A stretch of 52,341 nt of DNA from an uncultured Ruminococcus sp. (lineage in GTDB: Bacteria; Bacillota; Clostridia; Oscillospirales; Acutalibacteraceae), in assembly GCA_902793125.1 (NCBI GenBank), contig CADBCC010000013.1, positions 38,794-91,134 of the forward strand, in the 5' to 3' direction. The notes below the pieces were generated by a model. The model had not been told where the DNA came from, did not search any database, and worked only from the letters and a program-made list of their open reading frames with translations. The stretch's first letter is position 1; each line of letters opens with the position of its first letter. Positions 41,056 through 48,618 of the stretch are shown in pieces. The translations under genes and the position numbers were made by a program.

Positions 41056-43299
41056 ATGACTAAACGACTGTTTGCGTATATCGGATTAACTATGCTGATT
41101 ACGTTTTCAGCCGTTTTTTATTTTGGAATATACGGAATTACGGTTTCGGCCTTTGTTTCTATCGGAATAATTATTTGCGCTTTTGCGGTTAAGTCTTACC
41201 GTAAAAGCAGAAAAGTGCTGATTTTAATAGCTGTTGTTTGTTTGCTATCGGTTTGTTATTTCTGCGCTTATAATTCTTTTACGGGAATAAACAGAAGCAA
41301 ATATATCGATAAATCCGTAACTTTAGAGGCGGTTATTAAAGATTCCCACATCAGTAACGACTACCATTATTACGAGCTGAAATGCGAAAAGATTAACTCC
41401 AATCCCGAAAACTATAAAATTCTTCTTAAAACTTCCGAGGATTTGGGCGCTGAGTACGGCGATATTATTACCTGCAAGGTTAATCTTCATAAAAACGAAA
41501 ACAGTTATTATAAATCCAAACGCTTTGATTACAGCGCGAAATCCGAAAGCTATTTTCTAAGTTATTCGCTTAAAACGGTACAGGAAAAGGGGATAGATTA
41601 TCTTCCTGTTTTTGTGCGGGATAAACTTTCTTATGCCGTTAATACCATTGTCCCGGGATATGAGGGCGAGCTTTGCAACGCAATCGCGTTCGGCGATAAG
41701 TTAGCCTTATCCGACGAGATTTATAATGATTTTAGAAATACGGGGTTGAGCTATATTATCGTAATATCGGGACTTCATATGACGCTCGCGGCGTCTTTCG
41801 TTATGATATTATTAGGTAAATTCCGAAAAGGTAAAATCGGAAGATGGGTTTGCGCGGCGTCGATATTCCTATTTATACTGTTTTATATGGCGGTGACGGG
41901 CTTTGCCTCGTCGGCGGTTCGTTCGGGCATAATGATTATTGTTCTTTACTCAGGCAACGCGTTCAGAAGGCAGTCCGACGCTTTTAACAACCTCGGGTTC
42001 GCGGCGATACTGCTAACTGTTTTAAATCCTTTTGCCGTAGGCGATGTTGGTATGCTGATGTCGTTTTCATCGGTTGCGGGAATACTTCTGTTTAATCACA
42101 GGATTATGAACCGTTTTGACTTAAAATTCTCTAAAAGAATTAAAAATCTTTACGCGCTTATTTCTATGGCGTCAAATAAGATTGATAAAATACGTGTGAA
42201 CGCAGAGCTTATTATGTTTTCCGTTTTCAGAAAAATGGTTGAGTTTTTCTCTGTTTCAATATGCGCTGTTGCCGCGATAAGTCCGCTTACTCTTATGTTC
42301 TACGGAGTATTTAACCCCTTTGTATTTATCTATTCGGTATTAGTTTCTCCGTTTGTCGGAGCGCTGATGCTTTTTACTGTAATTACGGCAGTTTTGTATT
42401 ATATTCCTGTCTTAAATTTTTTAGCTTTTCCAACCGCTTTAGTCGCAAGGTGGATTTCGGGTTTTATTATCGCGGTTGTCGGCTGTATCGCTGAGATACC
42501 GTATCTTACATATTACTTTGAGCCGCTGAATATGAAAATCTGGTTCGCGTTTACCGCGGTTCTGTTTGTAGCTGCGTTTGCGGTGAAGTTAAGAAGGCAC
42601 AATGTAATTATCGCGGGGTTTGTTTCTTTGATGATGCTTATTACAAGCTTGGGTATCGGTTATTTAAGCGATTATAATAAAACTTCGCTTAAAGTTCTGA
42701 GTTCGGGTAACGGTTCTTCGGTTGTTTTTAAGTCGCCCGAAAATCTTGATGTGCTTTCGAGCGGAGGAAGCGCCGGCAATTACGAAAGCGTTTCCGAAAA
42801 GATTCATACCATGAGCAATGAAATTAATCTTTTAGTTGTTCAGTCTCCCGACGATAAATGCGATATGAGATTTTCAAAAGATATACTCGGCGAGTTTGAC
42901 GTAAAGAAAGTTCTGTTGTATTATAGATACAATACAAACGAAAGAGTTTACCGGCTTGCGCGCGAATGTAAGAGTTACCGTGAGTTTAACGAGGGCGAAA
43001 GTGTAAGCGTAAAGCTTTCTTCGTCCGTTACCGATGAGATTGTAAACGTAAACAATCATACATATCAGTATATTTCCGACGGAAATGTTTCGGCGCTTAT
43101 TACTCCGTACAAAGGAAAGTTCGACGAGATTCCCGATAAATTCAAAAATCCCGATTATCTTATAATAAATAACGATATTGAAAATATAGATGAGCTTAAT
43201 TACGGCGAGGCAATCTGGGCTTCGTATAAAGACTGCCCGAAAAAGCTTAAAAACGTAACAAAAGTTGAGGATAAAGATTTTACTATAGAATTTAATTAA
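41056..43299 (+). CDS. comEC: ComEC/Rec2-type DNA uptake channel protein
   Basis: The 747-residue protein has N-terminal helices, an OB-like DUF4131 region (residues about 85-170), and the competence membrane domain with FRNTGLSYIIVISGLHMTL and SSAVRSGIMI. The C-terminal region (about 540-747) aligns in position with the metallo-beta-lactamase-like domain, but I see no HxHxDH motif, so that domain looks inactive or degenerate. ComEC moves single-stranded DNA across the membrane. AAAGGACAGAG precedes the ATG. It is followed directly by holA, the usual order. Confidence 0.88.
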   Translation: MTKRLFAYIGLTMLITFSAVFYFGIYGITVSAFVSIGIIICAFAVKSYRKSRKVLILIAVVCLLSVCYFCAYNSFTGINRSKYIDKSVTLEAVIKDSHISNDYHYYELKCEKINSNPENYKILLKTSEDLGAEYGDIITCKVNLHKNENSYYKSKRFDYSAKSESYFLSYSLKTVQEKGIDYLPVFVRDKLSYAVNTIVPGYEGELCNAIAFGDKLALSDEIYNDFRNTGLSYIIVISGLHMTLAASFVMILLGKFRKGKIGRWVCAASIFLFILFYMAVTGFASSAVRSGIMIIVLYSGNAFRRQSDAFNNLGFAAILLTVLNPFAVGDVGMLMSFSSVAGILLFNHRIMNRFDLKFSKRIKNLYALISMASNKIDKIRVNAELIMFSVFRKMVEFFSVSICAVAAISPLTLMFYGVFNPFVFIYSVLVSPFVGALMLFTVITAVLYYIPVLNFLAFPTALVARWISGFIIAVVGCIAEIPYLTYYFEPLNMKIWFAFTAVLFVAAFAVKLRRHNVIIAGFVSLMMLITSLGIGYLSDYNKTSLKVLSSGNGSSVVFKSPENLDVLSSGGSAGNYESVSEKIHTMSNEINLLVVQSPDDKCDMRFSKDILGEFDVKKVLLYYRYNTNERVYRLARECKSYREFNEGESVSVKLSSSVTDEIVNVNNHTYQYISDGNVSALITPYKGKFDEIPDKFKNPDYLIINNDIENIDELNYGEAIWASYKDCPKKLKNVTKVEDKDFTIEFN

Positions 43300-43310
43300 G
43301 GTTTGGTACT

Positions 43311-44372
43311 ATGTCTGAAGTTTTACGCGGAGATTTGCGTCAGAGCCTCCGAAAAAAACAATTTGATAATATTTACCTTATTTACGGCGAGGAGAAAATG
43401 TATATAAAAGCCGATACGGATTTCCTCGTTGAAAAACTTATGGGTAAAAATCCGCCTGAGTTTAATTATCATAAATTTGATAAGGACTACGAGCTTGACG
43501 AAATCGCGGTGGCGGTACAGGTCGCTCCGTTTATGAGCGAGTATAATGTGGTTAAAATCTCGGATCTGGACGTTAATGACGATAAATCTTTTCCCAAAAG
43601 CAGTCTGGAGCGTCTGATTTCAATTATTGACAATGTTCCCGATTCAACCGTTCTGATTTTTACCTATCCGACTTTAAAGCAGGATATGAAGAAGTTAGGT
43701 TCTTCTTTTACAAAGCTTAAAAATCATATAAAAAAACGCGGAACAGTCTGCGCGGTAAAAAGAGAAACCGATCTTTCTTTAGCGCGCCAGATTATAAAAT
43801 GGGCTGATAAACGCGGGGTGAAAATCGAACAGGCGGACGCTTTTAAGCTTCAGGAGTACGCGGGTTTCGACCTGAATATGATTAAAAACGAGCTCGATAA
43901 ACTGTGTAATTATGTCGGCGACGGCGGAATTATCACTACGGAGGATATTGAGAATTTAGTTACAAAACAGCTTGAGGCTAATATTTTCCATCTTACCGAC
44001 TCGATTGTTACCGGCAACAGCGACAGAGCGTTCTCGATATTAGAGACTCTTTTTTACCAAAAGGCTGAGCCGAACGAAATTGTCAACGTTATAAGTATGT
44101 CGTATATTGATTACTACCGAGCGAGAGTTGCGTTTGAGAGCGGAGTTTCGATTGACGAAGCCGCGAAGGATTTTGACTACGGAAGACGCGCTTTCGCGCT
44201 TAAAAACGCGGGCGGTAAAACAAGAAGAATACCCACGGAAATGTTAAGAGAAAGTTTAAGCGAAATAACCGAAACAACCGCTAAACTTAGAAGCGTTTCC
44301 GCTAACGGAAAGATTATGATAGAAGCGCTTGTGGCTAAACTTCTGATTCTTTCGGAAAAGAAGGAAAGCTGA
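43311..44372 (+). CDS. holA: DNA polymerase III subunit delta HolA
   Basis: The 353-residue protein matches HolA: IYLIYGEEKMYIK at the N-terminus, a strand pattern ending DSTVLIFTYP, LSLARQIIKWADKRGVKIE, GFDLNMIKNELDKLCNY, and the C-terminal helical collar domain. It is a subunit of the clamp loader that opens the beta clamp. The stop abuts the rnmV ATG. Confidence 0.92.
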   Translation: MSEVLRGDLRQSLRKKQFDNIYLIYGEEKMYIKADTDFLVEKLMGKNPPEFNYHKFDKDYELDEIAVAVQVAPFMSEYNVVKISDLDVNDDKSFPKSSLERLISIIDNVPDSTVLIFTYPTLKQDMKKLGSSFTKLKNHIKKRGTVCAVKRETDLSLARQIIKWADKRGVKIEQADAFKLQEYAGFDLNMIKNELDKLCNYVGDGGIITTEDIENLVTKQLEANIFHLTDSIVTGNSDRAFSILETLFYQKAEPNEIVNVISMSYIDYYRARVAFESGVSIDEAAKDFDYGRRAFALKNAGGKTRRIPTEMLRESLSEITETTAKLRSVSANGKIMIEALVAKLLILSEKKES

Positions 44373-44966
44373 ATGATAAGTTTAAAGGAAGCGGTAATTG
44401 TAGAAGGACGCTACGATAAAATAAAGCTTAATTCGTTTATTGATACTCCGATTATCGAAACAGGCGGTTTCAGGGTTTTTAAAGATAAGGAAAAACAGAA
44501 CTTAATCCGGAAAATAAGCGAGGAACGCGGAATTTTAATTTTGACCGACAGCGATTCGGCGGGATTTGTAATCCGTAATTTTTTAAAGGGAATAGTTCCC
44601 GAAAAAACGCTTAAACACGCTTATATTCCCCAGCTTAAGGGAAAAGAAAAACGCAAGGATTCTTTTTCTAAAGAAGGTCTTTTAGGCGTTGAGGGAGTGA
44701 GCGAGGAAGTAATACTGAAAGCGCTAAAAAACAGCGGAGCGACTGTTTTAAGCGAAAACGGAAAATGTGAAAAAAGCGGAGAAATTAAGAAAAGCGACTT
44801 GTATGAGTTAGGGCTTTCGGGAAAGGAAAATTCCGCTAAGCTGAGAGAAAAGCTTTTAAATAAGCTTGAGCTTCCGAACTACCTATCTACCAACGCCATG
44901 CTTTCCGCGCTCAACTGCTTATATTCTTTAAAAGAATTAAAAGAGATTTTAAAAGAAATTGAATAA
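44373..44966 (+). CDS. rnmV: Ribonuclease M5
   Basis: The 197-residue protein starts with a Toprim domain (AVIVEGRYDKIKL with E11, ILILTDSDSAGF with the DxD pair), then HAYIPQLKGKEKRKDSFSKEGLLGVEG, the Firmicutes RNase M5 signature. It completes 5S rRNA maturation. It starts right after the holA stop. A hairpin follows and overlaps the next gene's initiation region. Confidence 0.94.
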   Translation: MISLKEAVIVEGRYDKIKLNSFIDTPIIETGGFRVFKDKEKQNLIRKISEERGILILTDSDSAGFVIRNFLKGIVPEKTLKHAYIPQLKGKEKRKDSFSKEGLLGVEGVSEEVILKALKNSGATVLSENGKCEKSGEIKKSDLYELGLSGKENSAKLREKLLNKLELPNYLSTNAMLSALNCLYSLKELKEILKEIE

Positions 44967-44973
44967 ATAAAAC

Positions 44974-45009
44974 CACCGTCAGAGCAAATGCTAATGACGG
45001 TGATTTTTT
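44974..45009 (+). terminator. Hairpin with T run abutting the next start codon
   Basis: An 8-bp stem (CACCGTCA / TGACGGTG) with a 13-base loop is followed by ATTTTTT and then directly by the ATG at 45010. The 3' arm contains the GGTGA that would serve as that gene's ribosome binding site. Confidence 0.8.
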
Positions 45010-45387
45010 ATGTCTTTTAAAAACAATAAAAAAGGTCTATTCGCTTTAGGCGCTATAGGCTACGGACTGATAGAGGTTTTATGGAGAGGTAAAACCCACT
45101 GGTCGATGTTCTTAACGGGCGGATTATGTTTTTTAACCTTGTTCCGTCTTTTTGAAAAAGCCGAAAGCTTTCCGCTTAGGCTGAAGTGTATGGCGGGCGG
45201 GGGAGTAATTACGGCTTTTGAGTTTATGTCGGGCTGTATTTTTAACAGGCTGTTAAAGCTGAAAGTCTGGGATTATTCCGATTATCGTTTTAATTTTAAA
45301 GGACAAATCTGCGCGCTTTATTCATTCTTATGGACAATGCTTTGTATACCTGTTTCATTATTATGCAAAAAGATGAGAAGAATTTAA
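45010..45387 (+). CDS. Putative ABC-transporter-type membrane protein (PF06541, CmpB-like)
   Basis: The 125-residue protein has four hydrophobic segments and the motif VWDYSDYRFNFKGQICALYSFLW, which matches the LWDYS..P.N..G.ICL..S..W motif of the putative ABC-transporter type IV family. Its biochemical function is unknown. No ribosome binding site lies outside the hairpin before its ATG. Its last four bases overlap the convergent CNNM gene. Confidence 0.75.
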   Translation: MSFKNNKKGLFALGAIGYGLIEVLWRGKTHWSMFLTGGLCFLTLFRLFEKAESFPLRLKCMAGGGVITAFEFMSGCIFNRLLKLKVWDYSDYRFNFKGQICALYSFLWTMLCIPVSLLCKKMRRI

Positions 45388-46655
45388 TCCTTCTCATCTT
45401 TATCTTCTTTAGGTTCGATTTTAACATTTACCGAAATAATACGCTGGCTGTTAACCTGCTGAACAGTAAGCTCAATATTTTCAAAAGTAAAGCGCGCCTT
45501 GCGCCTCGGGATTGTAGTAAAGTGTTCTAAAATAAATCCGCCTACCGTAACCGCGTCGGTTTCAACGTCGTCGGGGTCAATATCCGCTATTTCAAATAAA
45601 TCCTCGAGCGGCATATCTCCGCTTACGAAGTATTCGTTTTCGGAAATTTTTGTGCAGTCGTTTTCAATTTCTTCGTCTTCGTCCCATATCTCGCCGACAA
45701 TTTCCTCGAGCAGGTCTTCCATTGTAACTATACCGAGCGTACCGCCGTATTCGTCGGTGACTATAGCTATATGCAGCCTTTTGCGTTTAAAATCGCTGAG
45801 TATTTTCGAGAGATTCTGGTTGTTAAAAACAAAGTACGCGGGCTGAATTAGTTTTCCGAGGTTGGGTTCCTCGCCGAGCGCTAAAATCTCGAGATAATCC
45901 CTCGTGTGTAAAATACCAATAATGTGATCTATTGTTTCTTTATAAACGGGGATTCGCGAGTATCGGCTTTCAATGATAATATGGCGCAGTTTTTCGGGGT
46001 TGTCCATAATGTCGATAGCGGTAAGGTCTACTCTCGGAGTTAAAATTTCGAGTACGGTTTTGTCGTCAAAGTCGAGTACCGACTGAACCATCTCGCTTTC
46101 ATCTTCCTCAAGCACGCCCTCGCCTTCGATATTTTCAACAATTTGTTTAAGCTCATCCTCGGTAACCGACGGCTGTTCGTTTTTAGTTCCCGCGATTTTG
46201 AGCGCGAGTTCTTTAAGCTTTATGAAAATGAATACTACCGGAGTTAGGACAACTGTTAACGCTTTAAGTATCCCCGCTGTCGCTAAAGAGTAGCTTTCGC
46301 AATGTTCTTTCGCGAGGCACTTTGGAATAATTTCGCCGAATGTAAGCACCAAAAGCGTTGTGGCGCCCGTCGCGATAGCGGTACCGATGTCGCCGAATAA
46401 ATTTAAGCACACAACTGTCGCAAGGGAAGAACACCCTAAGTTTACGATGTTGTTGCAAATTAAAATAGTAGTCAGCGCTTTATCGAATCGGTCTGTAATA
46501 TACAAAACATTTTTAGCTCTTTTATCGCCGTCGTCAGCGTATCCCTGAATACGGATAACGTTTACAAACGAGAAAGCGGTTTCCACCGAGCTAAAGAAAG
46601 CAGAAAGAATAATACATAGAATTATTAATATTATCTGCCACGATTGAACGTCCAA
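45384..46655 (-). CDS. CNNM/CorC-type membrane protein with CBS pair (HlyC/CorC family)
   Basis: The 423-residue protein has an N-terminal CNNM domain with four helices (residues about 5-165), two CBS domains (about 200-330, including LTPRVDLTAIDI and IVTDEYGGTLGIVTMEDLLEEIVGEI), and a C-terminal CorC_HlyC domain (SGDMPLEDLFEI, GGFILEHF). Members take part in Mg2+/Na+ or other divalent cation transport; the hemolysin label is historical. AGGTG precedes the ATG, and it appears to be transcribed alone. Confidence 0.92.
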   Translation of the reverse strand: MDVQSWQIILIILCIILSAFFSSVETAFSFVNVIRIQGYADDGDKRAKNVLYITDRFDKALTTILICNNIVNLGCSSLATVVCLNLFGDIGTAIATGATTLLVLTFGEIIPKCLAKEHCESYSLATAGILKALTVVLTPVVFIFIKLKELALKIAGTKNEQPSVTEDELKQIVENIEGEGVLEEDESEMVQSVLDFDDKTVLEILTPRVDLTAIDIMDNPEKLRHIIIESRYSRIPVYKETIDHIIGILHTRDYLEILALGEEPNLGKLIQPAYFVFNNQNLSKILSDFKRKRLHIAIVTDEYGGTLGIVTMEDLLEEIVGEIWDEDEEIENDCTKISENEYFVSGDMPLEDLFEIADIDPDDVETDAVTVGGFILEHFTTIPRRKARFTFENIELTVQQVNSQRIISVNVKIEPKEDKDEKD

Positions 46656-46742
46656 AAACTTTCACCTCATCTTAATGAATATATATAGCATACTATAATT
46701 CTTTTAAAAAATAATTAATATTTAGAAAAAAGAATAATTTTC

Positions 46743-46771
46743 TTGAATTATATTCCATAAAATGTTATAAT
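46743..46771 (+). promoter_or_regulatory. Sigma-A-type promoter for tepA
   Basis: TTGAAT (46743-46748), 17-base spacer, TATAAT (46766-46771). Confidence 0.8.
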
Positions 46772-46833
46772 ATAATGCGGTTTATACATTATATTGTGCT
46801 TTCGCGGGTAAAATACCCTCGGAGGTGCGTAAA

Positions 46834-47559
46834 ATGGGAAATAATAAATCTCAAAATGACGAGTTCGTAAAGAACCCCTGCGAGGAAGGTTCGGTTGATA
46901 AGGACAGTCCGATTGACGAAAACCACCTTGACGCGATAGAAAATTCGGGTTCGGTTTTAGCGGCAAGAGGAGATAAAATAATCCATTGCCTTACGATTAT
47001 AGGACAGATTGAGGGACATTATGTTCTTCCGCAAAATAATAAAACCACAAAGTACGAGCATATTATTCCGCTTTTGGTTTCGATTGACGAAGATCCGAGA
47101 ATAAACGGACTTCTTATTCTTATTAATACGGTCGGCGGCGACGTCGAGGCCGGGCTCGCTATAGCGGAGCTTATTTCGGGAATGAAAAAGCCCGTTGTAT
47201 CAATTGTGCTCGGCGGGGGACATTCTATCGGAATACCGCTCGCGGTATCGGCGAAAAAAAGCTTTATCGCGAAAAGCGCTTCGATGACGGTTCATCCCGT
47301 ACGTAGTACGGGGCTTACAATCGGAGTCCCCCAGACTTTCGAGTATTATCAGCGTATGCAGGACAGGATAACAAATTTTGTTGTTGATAATTCAAAAATC
47401 AGCAGGGAAGATTATACCAATCTTGTTATGAATACGGGCGAGCTTGTTATGGATGTCGGTACTATTTTAGACGGACAGCGCGCTGTTGATACAGGTCTTA
47501 TCGACGCTGTAGGCAATCTTACTGACGCGCTTGACTGTCTTTATGAAATGATAGAATAA
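46834..47559 (+). CDS. tepA: ClpP-like protease TepA (translocation-enhancing protein)
   Basis: The 241-residue protein has an acidic disordered N-terminus, then a ClpP-fold domain with LILINTVGGDVEAGLAIAELI, the catalytic Ser in GGGHSIGIP (about residue 131) and the His in SMTVHPVRS (about 154). This is the TepA pattern rather than standard ClpP. In Bacilli tepA lies next to spoIIIE, as here with one gene between. ATG at 46834 is chosen, with GGAGGTG 6 bases upstream; GTG at 46825 lies in that site. Confidence 0.88.
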   Translation: MGNNKSQNDEFVKNPCEEGSVDKDSPIDENHLDAIENSGSVLAARGDKIIHCLTIIGQIEGHYVLPQNNKTTKYEHIIPLLVSIDEDPRINGLLILINTVGGDVEAGLAIAELISGMKKPVVSIVLGGGHSIGIPLAVSAKKSFIAKSASMTVHPVRSTGLTIGVPQTFEYYQRMQDRITNFVVDNSKISREDYTNLVMNTGELVMDVGTILDGQRAVDTGLIDAVGNLTDALDCLYEMIE

Positions 47560-47568
47560 TAAAAAGCG

Positions 47569-47607
47569 GAAGTGAAAGTGAGCTTTTGTTTTTCACTTAT
47601 CACTTCC
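47569..47607. other. Hairpin between tepA and uppP
   Basis: GGAAGTGA plus AGTG pairs with CACT plus TCACTTCC around a T-rich loop. No T run follows on the plus strand, so it may stabilise the tepA mRNA or attenuate weakly. Confidence 0.45.
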
Positions 47608-47632
47608 CGCGCATCAATTTTTGGAGGTACAT

Positions 47633-48580
47633 ATGGAATTGGTTTATAAGATTATCCAAAACGTAATTTTAGGTGTTGTACAGGGTATTACGGAATTTCT
47701 GCCTGTTTCGAGCAGCGGCCATTTAAACATCGCGAAGCACCTTATGGGGATTGATGACGGCGGAATTTTCCTCGATGTAATGCTGCATATAGGTACTTTA
47801 GCCGCTGTAATTATCTTCTATCATAAGTTGATTTTCAGGCTTATAAAAGCGTTCGGACTGCTGATTAAGGATATTTTTACAGGCAGGTTCAAATGGTCGC
47901 AGATGGACGGCGACAGAAACCTTTTGGTTATGCTTGTTATCGGTTTAATCCCGCTTTCCCTTTTGTTCGTACCGATTCCCGGAACCGATATGAAAGTTAA
48001 GGATTTAGCCGATTTATTTGCCGAGAATAAGTATTTTATTGTAGTAGGTATTTCGCTTCTTGTGACGAGTACATTATTGTTTATCGGAAACAGAATCAAT
48101 CACCGTCCGCAGGGTAAACACTTTAAAAAAGACGCCGAAAGCAATTATACAGGCAACGGACGTACCCGCTATACAATTTTGGACGCGCTGTGCGTAGGAC
48201 TTACCCAATGCTTCGCGGCTGTTTTTCCGGGACTTTCACGTTCCGGTTCAACCCTTTCGGCGGGACAGATACGCGGTATTAATAAACAGGCGGCTTTGGA
48301 TTATACCTTTATTTTAGGTATTCCCTCGATTATAGCAGCGGCTGTTTTAGAGATTAAGGATGTGGAAACTTCTTCGCTTACCACCGATTCGATTATCGCG
48401 GTAGCGTGCGGAGTTGTAGCCGCCGCCGTGGTTGGATATTTAGCTATAGTTCTGTTTAAATGGCTTCTTAAATCCGATAAAATGATTGTTTTTATTATTT
48501 ATACAGCTGTTGTGGGACTTATAGTTACAGGCATAAGTATTTTTGAAATCTTATCAGGATATTACGTAAGTTTAGTTTAA
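47633..48580 (+). CDS. uppP: Undecaprenyl-diphosphatase UppP (BacA)
   Basis: The 315-residue membrane protein has both active-site motifs: GVVQGITEFLPVSSSGHL with (E/Q)xxxE near residue 20 and PGLSRSGST near residue 200. It recycles undecaprenyl pyrophosphate to the phosphate carrier used for peptidoglycan and wall polymer synthesis, and confers bacitracin tolerance when abundant. ATG at 47633 has TTTTGGAGG upstream; an in-frame TTG at 47621 precedes it. Confidence 0.95.
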   Translation: MELVYKIIQNVILGVVQGITEFLPVSSSGHLNIAKHLMGIDDGGIFLDVMLHIGTLAAVIIFYHKLIFRLIKAFGLLIKDIFTGRFKWSQMDGDRNLLVMLVIGLIPLSLLFVPIPGTDMKVKDLADLFAENKYFIVVGISLLVTSTLLFIGNRINHRPQGKHFKKDAESNYTGNGRTRYTILDALCVGLTQCFAAVFPGLSRSGSTLSAGQIRGINKQAALDYTFILGIPSIIAAAVLEIKDVETSSLTTDSIIAVACGVVAAAVVGYLAIVLFKWLLKSDKMIVFIIYTAVVGLIVTGISIFEILSGYYVSLV

Positions 48581-48618
48581 ATATAATTCTTTAAAAGAAT
48601 GAAACGGAAGTGGAAAAT

